Below are positions 28,261-37,906 of a stretch of 64,000 nucleotides of DNA, piece by piece. The notes under the pieces are model-generated. The model saw nothing but the letters and a program-made list of their open reading frames with translations, did no database searches and was not told the origin of the DNA. The stretch is from positions 1 to 64,000 of the forward strand of contig CANMFE010000001.1 of NCBI GenBank assembly GCA_947497085.1, given 5' to 3'. Within the stretch, counting starts at the first letter, position 1, and every line of letters begins with the position of its first letter. The translations under genes and the position numbers were made by a program. Source of the stretch: an uncultured Sphingomonadaceae bacterium. Lineage in GTDB: Bacteria; Pseudomonadota; Alphaproteobacteria; Sphingomonadales; Sphingomonadaceae.

Positions 28261-28995
28261 ATGGACGTAATCCGCACTGACGGCATTGTCTGCACCACGC
28301 GTGATCATGGCGAACATGGCTGTGTGGTGCGGCTGTTCACGCCGGATAACGGCCTGATGGCGGGTTATGTGCGCGGCGCAAAGTCGCGCACGAAACGTCC
28401 CGTGCTGATGCCCGCCAACATGGTATCCGCCGAATTTCGCAGTCGAACAGCCGAGCAACTCGCGAGCGTCGAGCTGGAACTCAGGGAAAGCCGTGCACCT
28501 TATTATGAGGAACCGTTGGCCGCCGCTGCTTTCGGATGGGCAACGCTGCTGACAGCGACGGTATTGCCAGAGGAACAGGCCTATGGGCGGTTATATAGTG
28601 CATTTAGTGCATTACTCGACGCGATTACCTCTGCGCCCTCAGCACGGGGCTGGTCGGCGGCACTGGTGCGCTATGAACTGCTCTTGCTAGCGGAAATGGG
28701 TTTTGGGCTTGATTTGCAGCAATGCGTGGCCAGCGGGGCAGAAGAAGAACTGATATATGTCAGCCCGAAAAGCGGTGGCGCGGTAAGTCGTTACGGCGCA
28801 CAGGGGCGGGAGCATCTGTTGCTCCCATTGCCGGATTTCCTGTTATCCGGCGACACACCAGGCTGGGACCAGATTTTCGATGGACTGAAACTCACGGGAC
28901 ATTTTATCGAACGCCATTTCTTTGATGGATATCGCGCCGATAGCTATATGGCGCGGCAGATGCTGGTGGACCGGCTGAAAAGGGCAGTTGCTTGA
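28261..28995 (+). CDS. recO: DNA repair protein RecO
   Basis: A recombination mediator that loads RecA on SSB-coated DNA with RecR. The N-terminal OB fold contains GIVCTTRDHGEHGCVVRLFTP and GYVRGAKSRTKR, and a helical C-terminal part follows. The zinc-binding cysteines of some RecO proteins appear reduced to a single Cys near 156 (LQQCVASG). At 244 residues it is normal. It lies six bases after uvrC, so two repair genes are probably transcribed together. Confidence 0.9.
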   Translation: MDVIRTDGIVCTTRDHGEHGCVVRLFTPDNGLMAGYVRGAKSRTKRPVLMPANMVSAEFRSRTAEQLASVELELRESRAPYYEEPLAAAAFGWATLLTATVLPEEQAYGRLYSAFSALLDAITSAPSARGWSAALVRYELLLLAEMGFGLDLQQCVASGAEEELIYVSPKSGGAVSRYGAQGREHLLLPLPDFLLSGDTPGWDQIFDGLKLTGHFIERHFFDGYRADSYMARQMLVDRLKRAVA

Positions 28996-29051
28996 ATCAC
29001 GGCAAACGGGCAGGAGGGAAGCTGGTAAAGACACGGTAACAGGATATCTCC

Positions 29052-30098
29052 ATGCATATTGCGATATTGGCGGGCGACGGCATTGGGCCGGAGATTATGG
29101 CGGAAGCGGAAAAACTGCTGGCTGCGCTGAACCTGTCTGCCCTGAAGCTCAGCCATGCGAATATTGGCGGCGCGGCCTATCATGCCGAAGGGTATCCATT
29201 GCCGCCCGCTACGCTGCAACTGGCCAAGGAATGTGATGCGATACTGTTTGGCGCTGTGGGCGACCCCACCTGTGACAGTGTGGAGCGACATCTGCGGCCT
29301 GAGCAGGCGATATTGGGATTGCGTAAGGAACTTGGGCTGTTTGCCAACCTGCGGCCTGCTGTGGTCTTTCCGGGGCTGGAAGACGCTTCCACATTGAAAC
29401 CGGAAATCGCACGGGAAATCAACGTGATGATTGTGCGTGAGCTGACCGGGGACGTCTATTTTGGCGAGCCGCGCGGACGGCGAAAAACAGGCAGGGGCCG
29501 CCGCGAGGGTTTCGACACCATGCTCTATGATGAGGATGAAGTGGCGCGTATCGCCCATATGGCCTTTCGCACGGCACGTGCACGGCGCGGGAAACTATGC
29601 TCGGTTGACAAAGCCAATGTACTGGAAACATCGGTATTGTGGCGCGAGGTGATGCTGGAAATCGCGCCTGAATATCCCGATATTGAACTGACGCATATGT
29701 ATGTTGATAATGCGGCGATGCAATTGGTGCGTAACCCAGGGCAGTTTGACACGATTGTCACGGGAAACCTGTTTGGCGATATCCTGTCCGATCAAGCGAG
29801 CATGTGTGTGGGTTCGATTGGCCTGCTCGCTTCGGCTTCGCTGGGCGAAGGCCATAAAGGCCTGTATGAACCCATTCACGGCAGCGCGCCCGATATTGCG
29901 GGACAGGGTGTTGCCAATCCGGTCGCCATGCTCTTGTCGGTGGCGATGATGCTGCGCTACAGCTTTGATATGGCCAGAGAGGCGGATCGGATTGAAGCGG
30001 CCGTCGCCAAAACGCTGAATGAAGGTATTTTCGGCGGTGATATGGGTGGTTCGGCATCGACACGGGAAATTGGCGATGCCGTTATCGCCAGATTATGA
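29052..30098 (+). CDS. leuB: 3-isopropylmalate dehydrogenase
   Basis: An NAD-dependent oxidative decarboxylation step of leucine synthesis. It begins [15 protein letters not shown]. The substrate-binding arginines lie in the [10 protein letters not shown] and [11 protein letters not shown] region, and the family signature [12 protein letters not shown] carries the metal-binding aspartates. A C-terminal [12 protein letters not shown] motif binds NAD. Length, 348 residues, is slightly short but complete. leuC/leuD are not nearby. Confidence 0.95.
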   Translation: MHIAILAGDGIGPEIMAEAEKLLAALNLSALKLSHANIGGAAYHAEGYPLPPATLQLAKECDAILFGAVGDPTCDSVERHLRPEQAILGLRKELGLFANLRPAVVFPGLEDASTLKPEIAREINVMIVRELTGDVYFGEPRGRRKTGRGRREGFDTMLYDEDEVARIAHMAFRTARARRGKLCSVDKANVLETSVLWREVMLEIAPEYPDIELTHMYVDNAAMQLVRNPGQFDTIVTGNLFGDILSDQASMCVGSIGLLASASLGEGHKGLYEPIHGSAPDIAGQGVANPVAMLLSVAMMLRYSFDMAREADRIEAAVAKTLNEGIFGGDMGGSASTREIGDAVIARL

Positions 30099-30128
30099 CA
30101 TGAGCGGCAATTTGCGCGGAGCGAGACT

Positions 30129-31337
30129 ATGAAAAGAAAAACCGGCCAGGACCGCGATATCACCCGCAAATGGCGTCCCGCGACACAGGCGATTCGCGGC
30201 GGCAGTGCACGCAGTGAGTATGGCGAAACGTCAGAGGCGCTGTTTCTGACCTCGGGCTATGCCTATGACTGCGCAGAAGATGCGGCGGCACGTTTTTCCG
30301 GCGATCAGCAGGGTATGACCTATAGCCGCCTGCAAAACCCGACGACTGAGATGCTGGAACAGCGTATTGCCCTGATGGAAGGGGCAGAGGCATGCCGTTC
30401 AATGGCAACGGGCATGGCGGCGATGACAGCGGCTTTGCTATGCCAGCTTGAAACCGGCGATCATGTTGTGGCGAGCCGTGCGCTGTTTGGCTCGTGCCGC
30501 TGGCTGACCGATACATTGCTGCCCAAGTTCGGGATCGAAACGACGATTATCGACGGGCGTGAGCTTGCCAATTGGGAAGCGGCGATACGCCCTGAAACAA
30601 AAGTCTTTTTCTTTGAAACACCTGCCAATCCAACCATGGATATCATCGACCTGAAAACTGTATGCGGCCTTGCAAAATCCCGCGGCATCATAAGCGTTGT
30701 CGATAATGCCTTTGCGACCAATGTGTTGCAGCGGCCAATGGAATTTGGCGCGGACGTTGTGGCCTATAGCGCCACCAAGATGATGGACGGGCAGGGACGT
30801 GTACTCGCTGGCGCAGTTTGCGGCAGTGAAGAATTTATCAATGAGGTACTACTGCCCTTCACCCGCAATACAGGACCGACACTTAGCGCGTTTAACGCCT
30901 GGGTGGTGCTCAAGGGGCTGGAGACGCTTGATCTGCGAATCCACAGGCAGAGCACAAATGCGCTTAAAATTGCCGAGTTTCTGGAAAGCCGTGTGAAGCG
31001 CGTCAATTATCCGGGGCTCGCCTCGCATCCACAACACATACTTGCCATGTCGCAAATGGATGCGGCGGGACCGATCATGTCGCTCTATCTGGGCGGCGGG
31101 CGCGAGCGCGCACATGGTCTTTTAAACGCGCTGCAATTAATTGATATATCGAATAATATTGGTGACAGCCGGTCACTGATGACCCACCCCAGCAGCACCA
31201 CCCATTACGGGCTGGAAGAAGAAGCGCGTCTGGAAGTGGGCATTACTGAAGACATGCTGCGGCTTAATGTCGGGCTGGAAGATCCGATAGATGTAATGGA
31301 AGATTTGCATCAGGCTCTTTCATCTGTCGGCCTGTGA
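30129..31337 (+). CDS. metZ: O-succinylhomoserine sulfhydrylase
   Basis: A PLP enzyme of the Cys/Met metabolism family that forms homocysteine from O-succinylhomoserine and sulfide. The PLP lysine is in SATKMMDGQG and the cofactor-phosphate loop in SMATGMAAMTAA. The sequence start RKWRPATQAIRGGSARSEYGETSEALFLTSGY is typical of MetZ rather than MetB. It is 30 bp after leuB. Together with cysK it covers sulfur assimilation into both amino acids in this window. Confidence 0.92.
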   Translation: MKRKTGQDRDITRKWRPATQAIRGGSARSEYGETSEALFLTSGYAYDCAEDAAARFSGDQQGMTYSRLQNPTTEMLEQRIALMEGAEACRSMATGMAAMTAALLCQLETGDHVVASRALFGSCRWLTDTLLPKFGIETTIIDGRELANWEAAIRPETKVFFFETPANPTMDIIDLKTVCGLAKSRGIISVVDNAFATNVLQRPMEFGADVVAYSATKMMDGQGRVLAGAVCGSEEFINEVLLPFTRNTGPTLSAFNAWVVLKGLETLDLRIHRQSTNALKIAEFLESRVKRVNYPGLASHPQHILAMSQMDAAGPIMSLYLGGGRERAHGLLNALQLIDISNNIGDSRSLMTHPSSTTHYGLEEEARLEVGITEDMLRLNVGLEDPIDVMEDLHQALSSVGL

Positions 31338-31352
31338 GTCCATATTGCCGGT

Positions 31353-31751
31353 ATGCAGAGTTTTTTCGATCATAGCGCAACCACTCAGGATATAACGGTC
31401 CGGGCATCCGTGACCTATTTGCAGGACCAGTCAGAGGCAGAGAAAGCCCGCTGGTTCTGGAGCTATCACATCCGTATTGAAAACCATGGCGAGAAGACAG
31501 TGCAGCTGCTCACGCGGCATTGGCACATTACCGATGGACGGGGCGGCGTGCATATTGTCGATGGTGAGGGCGTGGTGGGGGAGCAGCCTGTGCTGGAACC
31601 TGGTCAAACACATGATTATGTATCCGGCTGTCCATTGAACACGCCCACGGGTAGTATGAAGGGGCATTTTCGTATGCTGTGTGAGGATGACAGCATGATT
31701 GATGTTGATATCCCGCACTTTCCACTTGTAGCGCCCGCAACGGCGCGCTGA
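31353..31751 (+). CDS. apaG: ApaG domain protein
   Basis: A 132-residue protein with the fibronectin-like ApaG fold. The conserved stretch ENHGEKTVQLLTRHWHITDG and the later VVGEQPVLEPGQTHDYVSGC are diagnostic, as is GSMKGHF near the end. The biochemical role of bacterial ApaG is unclear; it has been linked to magnesium/cobalt resistance and Ap4A metabolism. It follows metZ by 15 bp, a pairing familiar in sphingomonads. Confidence 0.93.
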   Translation: MQSFFDHSATTQDITVRASVTYLQDQSEAEKARWFWSYHIRIENHGEKTVQLLTRHWHITDGRGGVHIVDGEGVVGEQPVLEPGQTHDYVSGCPLNTPTGSMKGHFRMLCEDDSMIDVDIPHFPLVAPATAR

Positions 31752-31761
31752 GGCTTGGTAT

Positions 31762-32568
31762 ATGAAAAGAACGCACCTTCCCCTGAATGGCCTGCGCGTG
31801 CTGGACGCTGCGGCCCGGCATTTGAGCTTTACGCGTGCCGCAGATGAACTGGCTGTAACACCGGCGGCTGTCGGGCAACAGATACGTGCGCTTGAAGATA
31901 TGCTGGGTGTGGTATTGTTTCGCCGCACGCCCAAAGGGCTGGAACTTACGGATGAAGCGGCGTCAGGGCTGGATTCGCTGCGCAGCGGGTTTCTGCAATT
32001 TGAAGACGCGGTGGAAGCAATGCAGGCCAGCCAGTCTTCGCATAACTTTACCATTGCCGTACCGCGTGATTTTGCCGAAAAATGGCTGCACCACCGCCTC
32101 GCCGATTTCGCACGCGATAATCCTGATGTACGCTTTTCACTGGTTTCAGGCGATCATGATATCGATTTTACCGAAGCCAATCTGGATATCGCATTCCGGC
32201 TTGCCGACGGACCCGGCGATCTTGAAGGTGTGCCGATCGGGTCAGCGGAATTTATCACTGTAGCGGCTCCCGACGGGCCAAAGGACTGGATAAGCTGGCC
32301 TGGCTGCAGTTACCGCAAGAGTGAGGATGAAGTGGAAGAGGCTGTCATGCAGGTAGCGGATGCCGGCCTGGCGCTACAGGCGGCCATTGCGGGTTTTGGG
32401 CAGTGTTCTGTCCCGCTGCTTCTGGCACAGAATGATATTGATAAAGGCCGCCTGGCGGCGATTGGTGAACCGCGCGCTTCGACACGCGGATACTGGCTGG
32501 TTGCGCCTACGCCGCAATGGCGTCAGAAAAAGGTAAAGGCGCTGGTAGCCGCCCTTAGCGGACAATGA
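31762..32568 (+). CDS. LysR-family transcriptional regulator (GcvA-like)
   Basis: An N-terminal winged helix-turn-helix (about residues 15-60: LDAAARHLSFTRAADELAVTPAAVGQQIRALED) is followed by a type 2 periplasmic-binding-like effector domain. The opening LPLNGLRVLDAAARHLSFTRAA is typical of the GcvA/AmpR-like group. At 268 residues it is somewhat short. The target is unknown; it lies co-directionally between apaG and a GNAT gene whose start overlaps its stop (ATGA), rather than divergently from a target as most LysR genes are. Confidence 0.87.
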   Translation: MKRTHLPLNGLRVLDAAARHLSFTRAADELAVTPAAVGQQIRALEDMLGVVLFRRTPKGLELTDEAASGLDSLRSGFLQFEDAVEAMQASQSSHNFTIAVPRDFAEKWLHHRLADFARDNPDVRFSLVSGDHDIDFTEANLDIAFRLADGPGDLEGVPIGSAEFITVAAPDGPKDWISWPGCSYRKSEDEVEEAVMQVADAGLALQAAIAGFGQCSVPLLLAQNDIDKGRLAAIGEPRASTRGYWLVAPTPQWRQKKVKALVAALSGQ

Positions 32569-33095
32569 CGCTGCCGATACTGCACACTGAAAGATTGCAA
32601 TTGCGGCCTCTGCGTACATCAGACGCCGAAAGCTTGCATGGTGCATTTTCCGATGCAGAATTAATGACTTACTGGTCGAGTGGGCCACATAGAAATTTTG
32701 CAGAAACACGGTCCTATATTGCCGGCAATATGACGGCAGAATTCCCTACATGGGGTATGGCGATGGGTGAAGGCCCGGCCATTGGCTGGGTGGTGCTGAT
32801 CCCGCATCGTGAGGGTGTGCGCGAAATAGGCTATATCCTGCGCCGTGACGCATGGGGCAGGGGCTATGCCCGTGAAGCTGCGACACGCATTATCGATTAC
32901 GGATTTCAGGAACTTGGCCTGCGCAGGATTTTTGCGGATGTGGATCCGGATAATACTGCTTCGATTGTTCTGCTTGAGAAACTGGGTTTTGTGCGTGAGG
33001 GCCTGTTACGGGCGGAATGGGAAACACATATCGGTGTGCGTGACAGCTATATTTATGGCTTGCTGGCTGCCGATTGGCAGCGGGTAAGCGGCTAA
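32565..33095 (+). CDS. GNAT N-acetyltransferase, RimJ/RimL-like
   Basis: A 176-residue acetyltransferase opening with LHTERLQLRPLRTSDAESL, the hallmark of the RimJ/RimL branch. The acetyl-CoA loop lies in RRDAWGRGYAREAA and the C-terminal half contains ADVDPDNTASIVLLEKLGF. The substrate may be a protein N-terminus or a small amine. The start overlaps the LysR stop by four bases and the stop overlaps that of the convergent PilZ gene by four bases. Confidence 0.88.
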   Translation: MTLPILHTERLQLRPLRTSDAESLHGAFSDAELMTYWSSGPHRNFAETRSYIAGNMTAEFPTWGMAMGEGPAIGWVVLIPHREGVREIGYILRRDAWGRGYAREAATRIIDYGFQELGLRRIFADVDPDNTASIVLLEKLGFVREGLLRAEWETHIGVRDSYIYGLLAADWQRVSG

Positions 33096-33430
33096 CGCGC
33101 AAGCCGGACGCGTGTTACAGGATTCAGAACTTCGACCATATCAAGAAATTCATTGAGGCGGATAACACGTTCAAACTGGAATCCACAGCGGCCACCCACA
33201 GCCCAGATCATATGCGCTTCAATCTGACCCAATATGGGCAGACGTACAGTGATACGCTCGCCTTTGCTGATCGGCATGTCACCTTCAGTCATAAAACCAT
33301 TGTCTGAGATATTGACAATATGCGTCTTGATATCGCCAAGCAGCCTGTGCTCTGCAATGGTCGGATGATTGACTGCATGCCGCGCGGCGCGGCGTTGGTC
33401 CACAACAGAGAGGTTTGCGCCCTGTTTCAT
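33092..33430 (-). CDS. PilZ domain protein, probable cyclic-di-GMP receptor
   Basis: A stand-alone PilZ domain of 112 residues. The N-terminal RxxxR-type c-di-GMP motif is DQRRAARHAV (about residues 11-20) and the second motif is NISDNGFM (about 40-47), so both binding elements are present. It would sense c-di-GMP and act on motility, adhesion or envelope targets. It lies downstream of tyrS on the same strand. A strong Shine-Dalgarno (GGAGG) precedes the ATG, but the leader contains a complementary sequence that can mask it. Confidence 0.88.
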   Translation of the reverse strand: MKQGANLSVVDQRRAARHAVNHPTIAEHRLLGDIKTHIVNISDNGFMTEGDMPISKGERITVRLPILGQIEAHMIWAVGGRCGFQFERVIRLNEFLDMVEVLNPVTRVRLAR

Positions 33431-33431
33431 T

Positions 33432-33474
33432 TTTTACCTCCATAATCTGTTACTTGAACACTATGGAGGCAAAA
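33432..33474 (-). promoter_or_regulatory. Leader hairpin that masks the Shine-Dalgarno of the PilZ gene
   Basis: On the minus strand TTTTGCCTCCATA pairs with TATGGAGGTAAAA across a 17-base loop, giving 13 continuous pairs with one G-U. The 3' arm contains the whole GGAGG ribosome binding site and ends two bases before the ATG. No U-run follows, so it is not a terminator. It is the geometry of an RNA thermometer, an RBS-occluding riboregulator or an sRNA target. A protein operator of the same symmetry is the alternative. Confidence 0.65.
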
Positions 33475-33518
33475 GCTCAATAAATTGTAAATTAACCAGA
33501 ATTTATCGTGCCAAGACG

Positions 33519-34745
33519 TTAAAAGATTAGAATTCCGTGCTTCTTTTTCCCCGCAGAGACGCGCACTTCGCCTGACTCGGCGGTTATCTGATATTGCTCA
33601 CTTGCAACCTGTTCGCCATCGACGCGTGCGCCGCCGCCCTTAACCATGCGCTTGGCTTCGCCTTTGCTGGCACACAGGCCTAATGACACTATCGCATCCA
33701 AGATCGATATACTGCCGCCTTCTACTTCCATGCGGGGCAGGTCATCACCGCTGCTGCCTTGCTCAAATGTTTTTTGCGCCGTATCTGCCGCCTGCAGGGC
33801 CGCATCTTTGCCGTGTGCCAGTGTCGTTGCGGCATCGGCCAATATTTTTTTGGCCTGGTTTATTTCCGAACCTTCCAGCGCTTCAAGGCGCTGGATTTCA
33901 TCCAGGTCAATATCCGTGAATAGCCGCAGGAAACGGCCAACATCAGCGTCCTGCGTATTGCGCCAGAACTGCCAGTAATCATAGGGAGACAGCTGATCGG
34001 CATTGAGCCATACCGCACCTGCTGCTGTCTTGCCCATTTTCTTGCCATCCGCCGTGGTGATGAGCGGCGTCGTAAGACCGTAAACCTGTTTTCCATCAAT
34101 CCGGCGATTAAGCTCGACGCCATTGACAATATTGCCCCATTGGTCTGATCCGCCCAATTGCAGTGTGCAGTCATTGCGCCGCTGCAGTTCAAGAAAATCA
34201 TAAGCCTGGAATATCATATAGTTGAATTCCAGAAACGTGAGTGGCTGTTCGCGGTCAAGCCGCAGTTTGACACTGTCAAAGGTGAGCATACGGTTGATCG
34301 TGAAATGCGGGCCAACATCACGCAGGAACGGCATATATTCAAGACTATCAAGCCAATCCGCATTATTGACCATGATGGCGTCAGTCGGCCCATCGCCAAA
34401 GGTCAGGAAATTGGCAAAGCATGCCTTGATACTGGCAATATGCTCATCTATTTTTTCCGCTGTCAAAAGCTGGCGACTTTCATCCCGCCCTGATGGATCA
34501 CCGATTTTGGTGGTGCCGCCGCCCATGACGACAATCGGTTTATGCCCTGCCTGTTGCAAACGGCGGAGCATCATGATCTGCACCAGTGAACCGATATGCA
34601 GCGATGGCGCCGTGGCATCAAAACCGATATAACCCGGCACAATGCCTTTCACAGCAGCAGCGTCGAGCGCGTCTGCATCGGTAATCTGGTGAATATAGCC
34701 GCGTTCATTCAGCAGCCGCAAAAGATCGGATTGATAGTGTGTCAT
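33519..34745 (-). CDS. tyrS: Tyrosyl-tRNA synthetase
   Basis: A class I aminoacyl-tRNA synthetase. The HIGS signature is at residues 50-53 and the KMSKS-equivalent KMGKT near 228. The specificity region contains [14 protein letters not shown]. The last 65 residues form an S4 RNA-binding domain ([22 protein letters not shown]). The ATG at 34745 (MTHYQSDLL) gives 408 residues, the usual length. The frame extends upstream without support. It diverges from the DOMON-like gene. Confidence 0.95.
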   Translation of the reverse strand: MTHYQSDLLRLLNERGYIHQITDADALDAAAVKGIVPGYIGFDATAPSLHIGSLVQIMMLRRLQQAGHKPIVVMGGGTTKIGDPSGRDESRQLLTAEKIDEHIASIKACFANFLTFGDGPTDAIMVNNADWLDSLEYMPFLRDVGPHFTINRMLTFDSVKLRLDREQPLTFLEFNYMIFQAYDFLELQRRNDCTLQLGGSDQWGNIVNGVELNRRIDGKQVYGLTTPLITTADGKKMGKTAAGAVWLNADQLSPYDYWQFWRNTQDADVGRFLRLFTDIDLDEIQRLEALEGSEINQAKKILADAATTLAHGKDAALQAADTAQKTFEQGSSGDDLPRMEVEGGSISILDAIVSLGLCASKGEAKRMVKGGGARVDGEQVASEQYQITAESGEVRVSAGKKKHGILIF

Positions 34746-34808
34746 GATGAAACTCGTTACAGACAGATAGAGAGACTCGCAATTGATTCGGCATAATGGA
34801 GCGATAAA

Positions 34809-35363
34809 ATGTCCCTTGAGCTGACCTGCCATCCGAATGACTATTGCGCCGTGATAGACAAGGTGTCGGCGATGGTTTCGATTTCGCCGGATAAAATCCT
34901 CACCGTGAAATACATGCTGCGCGGCGACGTTGATGGCCTTATCCTGGCAGATCACACCACACCGGAGCGTGAGGACGAACTGTGGGAACAGACCTGTCTT
35001 GAGCTTTTCCTGCAGGCGGATGGCAGTGATGCCTATTATGAGTGGAATTTTTCGCCTTCCTCCGCTTGGGCGCTTTATGGGTTTGATACATATCGGGGGG
35101 AGCGCGTTTTGCCTGAAATTGCGAATCTACCGCGAACACGCACGCATCATGAAAGCGATATCTATACACTGTTGGCCGACATCGACCTGAAAGAGCTTCC
35201 CGGCATTGCTGAAGCACAGCAGATCAATATGGGGCTGTCAGCAGTGCTGGAAGAAGCAAGCGGCCATAAATCCTATTGGGCGCTTGCACACGCAGATGAT
35301 AAGCCAAATTTCCACAATAGGGATTGCTTTACGTACCAACTCAAGGCAGCAGATATTCCATGA
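34809..35363 (+). CDS. DOMON-like domain protein
   Basis: A 184-residue beta-rich protein with no signal peptide, resembling the DOMON-like proteins annotated in sphingomonads; [18 protein letters not shown] is the conserved centre. DOMON folds bind heme or sugars, but the ligand here is unknown. Its stop overlaps the start of the DUF1343 gene as ATGA, so the two are translated together and may act in one process. Confidence 0.65.
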   Translation: MSLELTCHPNDYCAVIDKVSAMVSISPDKILTVKYMLRGDVDGLILADHTTPEREDELWEQTCLELFLQADGSDAYYEWNFSPSSAWALYGFDTYRGERVLPEIANLPRTRTHHESDIYTLLADIDLKELPGIAEAQQINMGLSAVLEEASGHKSYWALAHADDKPNFHNRDCFTYQLKAADIP

Positions 35364-36565
35364 AAAATGGTATAGACAGATTATTGACCGAGCCGCAGCT
35401 GCGCGCTGAATTGACGGGCAAGCGCGTTGCGCTGCTGGCGCACCCGGCATCGGTGACTGGCGATTTGATCCACTCGATTGATGCGTTGGCGGCGCTGGAT
35501 GATATCACGCTTACCGCCGCATTCGGTCCGCAGCATGGCATGCGCGGGGACAAACAGGACAATATGATGGAGACCGAGGATTTTACCGATCCTGTCCATA
35601 ATATCCCGGTGTTCAGCCTGTATGGAGAGGTGCGCCGCCCCACCGGCCAGTCGATGCATGCGTTCGACACTATCCTGATCGATATGCAGGATCTGGGCTG
35701 CCGCATCTATACCTTTATCACGACGTTACGCTACATGCTGGAGGCGGCGACCGAGCATGGCAAGACTGTCTGGGTGCTGGACCGTCCCAATCCCGCCGGG
35801 CGGCCTGTCGAGGGCCTGACGCTGCGCGAAGGCTGGGAAAGCTTTGTCGGGGCAGGGGCTATGCCGATGCGGCACGGACTGACACTCGGCGAGCTTGGCC
35901 ACTGGTTTATTGATACGCTGGGGCTGGATGTCGACTATAAAGTCATCGAAATGCAGGGCTGGGCACCGGAAGCTGCACCCGGCCATGGCTGGCCAGAGGA
36001 TCGCATCTGGATCAATCCCAGCCCGAATGCGCCTAACCTGCCGATGGCGCGCGCCTATGCTGGCACGGTCATGCTGGAAGGCGCAACTTTGTCCGAAGGC
36101 CGCGGCACCACACGTCCGCTGGAGCTGTTCGGCGCGCCCGACATTGACGCGTGTGCAGTTATTGATGAAATGCAGCAGCTCGCACCTGAATGGCTAAAAG
36201 GCTGCATCTTGCGTGATTGCTGGTTTGAACCGACATTCCACAAGCATGTGGGGCAGCAATGCAATGGCGTGCATATCCATGCCGAAGGCCCCGCCTATAA
36301 CCATGCAGCGTTCCAGCCTTGGCGAATTCAGGCGCTGGCGTTCAAGGCGATCCGCAATCTCTATCCGGATTACAACCTGTGGCGCGGCAAGGATTTCAAA
36401 TATGAATATACCAATGATGTGCTGGCGATAGACGTGATTAATGGCTCGCCCCTGCTGCGCGAATGGGTGGATAACCCCGATTCAACACCCCATGATCTGG
36501 ATGCCATCACGCTGCCGGATGAAAAGGCTTGGGATACCGAGCGGGCGAAATATCTGCTCTATTAA
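35360..36565 (+). CDS. DUF1343 protein, NamZ-type exo-beta-N-acetylmuramidase family
   Basis: About 401 residues matching DUF1343, whose characterised member NamZ releases MurNAc from peptidoglycan fragments. Conserved blocks are VALLAHPASVTGD, FGPQHGMRGDKQDNM, FSLYGEVRRPT, DMQDLGCRIYTFI and VLDRPNPAGR. No signal peptide is seen, unlike exported NamZ, so a cytoplasmic recycling role fits better. That agrees with the AmpG-like importer elsewhere in the window. The ATG at 35360 overlaps the preceding stop. Confidence 0.82.
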   Translation: MKNGIDRLLTEPQLRAELTGKRVALLAHPASVTGDLIHSIDALAALDDITLTAAFGPQHGMRGDKQDNMMETEDFTDPVHNIPVFSLYGEVRRPTGQSMHAFDTILIDMQDLGCRIYTFITTLRYMLEAATEHGKTVWVLDRPNPAGRPVEGLTLREGWESFVGAGAMPMRHGLTLGELGHWFIDTLGLDVDYKVIEMQGWAPEAAPGHGWPEDRIWINPSPNAPNLPMARAYAGTVMLEGATLSEGRGTTRPLELFGAPDIDACAVIDEMQQLAPEWLKGCILRDCWFEPTFHKHVGQQCNGVHIHAEGPAYNHAAFQPWRIQALAFKAIRNLYPDYNLWRGKDFKYEYTNDVLAIDVINGSPLLREWVDNPDSTPHDLDAITLPDEKAWDTERAKYLLY

Positions 36566-36570
36566 AAGGG

Positions 36571-37752
36571 TCAGCCCACTTTACGGGTCAGCTCGCGCAT
36601 GGCATCGTCCAGTCCTTCGAGCGTGAGCGGGTACATGCGGTCGTTCATCAGTTCCTTGATGATGCGCACGCTGTGTGAATAGCCCCATTGCTGTTCGGGC
36701 ACGGGATTGAGCCATGCCGCAGCGGGATAGGTGTTCGTGAGCCGCTGCATCCATGCTGCACCCGGTTCGTCATTGAAATGCTCGACGCTGCCGCCCGGAT
36801 GGCTGATTTCATAGGGGCTCATCGAGGCATCGCCCACAAATATCACCTTATAATCATGGCCATATTTGTGCAGCACATCCCATGTCGGGGTACGTTCGCT
36901 GAAACGGCGGCTATTGTCTTTCCACACGCCTTCATAGACGCAGTTATGGAAATAGAAAAATTCCATATTCTTGAATTCTGACGTGGCCGCCGAAAACAGC
37001 TCTTCGCACAGTTTGACAAATGGGTCCATTGACCCGCCGACATCCAGGAATAATAGCAGCTTGACGGCATTATGTCGTTCGGGCCGCATTTTGATATCGA
37101 GCCAGCCCTGCCGCGCGGTGCCGTCGATCGTGCCGTCTATATCGAGTTCGTCTGCATTGCCTTCGCGCGCAAAACGGCGCAGGCGGCGGAGCGCAACCTT
37201 GATATTGCGTGTACCCAATTGACGTGTGTTGTCGAGATTCTGGAATTCGCGCTTTTCCCAGACTTTCAGCGCCCGTTTGTGCGTGCTCTCCCCGCCAATC
37301 CGTACGCCTTCGGGGTTATACCCGCTATTACCATAGGGCGATGTGCCGCCTGTGCCGATCCATTTATTGCCGCCCTGATGGCGTTTCTGCTGTTCTTCGA
37401 GACGTTTTTTGAGTGTCTCCATAATCTCGTCCCAGTCACCGAGCGCCTTGATTTTTTTCATCTCTTCTTCGGAGAGATATTTCTCGGCCACGGCTTTCAG
37501 CCAGTCTTCGGGTATGGGCGCTTCTTCGGTGCCATATGTGGTGGCAATGCCCTTGAACACCTTGGCAAAAACCTGGTCAAACCGGTCAAGCAGGCCTTCA
37601 TCCTTCACAAATGTTGCGCGGGTCAGGAAGTAAAATTCTTCGGGGGAATAGGCGATTACGTCCTTGTCGAGCGCTTCGAGTAGCATGAGATGCTCTTTCA
37701 GCGATGCGGGGATGCCTGCGGCGCGGAGTTCATCCATGAATGAGAAAAACAT
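36571..37752 (-). CDS. VWA domain protein, CoxE-like partner of MoxR ATPase
   Basis: A 393-residue protein without signal peptide. The C-terminal half has a von Willebrand A fold with a MIDAS-like LLLFLDVGGSMDPF near residue 225, followed by FYFHNCVYEG and VIFVGDASMSPYE. The N-terminal half (DELRAAGIPASLKEHLMLLEAL) is typical of the CoxE-like VWA family. These proteins work with MoxR AAA+ ATPases in metal-centre insertion or protein maturation. The probable MoxR partner lies 1.6 kb upstream, separated by a chemoreceptor gene on the opposite strand. Confidence 0.85.
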   Translation of the reverse strand: MFFSFMDELRAAGIPASLKEHLMLLEALDKDVIAYSPEEFYFLTRATFVKDEGLLDRFDQVFAKVFKGIATTYGTEEAPIPEDWLKAVAEKYLSEEEMKKIKALGDWDEIMETLKKRLEEQQKRHQGGNKWIGTGGTSPYGNSGYNPEGVRIGGESTHKRALKVWEKREFQNLDNTRQLGTRNIKVALRRLRRFAREGNADELDIDGTIDGTARQGWLDIKMRPERHNAVKLLLFLDVGGSMDPFVKLCEELFSAATSEFKNMEFFYFHNCVYEGVWKDNSRRFSERTPTWDVLHKYGHDYKVIFVGDASMSPYEISHPGGSVEHFNDEPGAAWMQRLTNTYPAAAWLNPVPEQQWGYSHSVRIIKELMNDRMYPLTLEGLDDAMRELTRKVG

Positions 37753-37906
37753 ATGTGACCTTATACTGCCTGTTTGCGAGCCTTTACCATGCCGCAAGAG
37801 CGGGTGCCGTGCAATGCAAAGCTGAGAAATCTGCTTTCGCAATTTACGCGATATTAACCATGCTGTTTTATGAGAGATATGACCGACACAGATTGGAAAA
37901 ATACAA

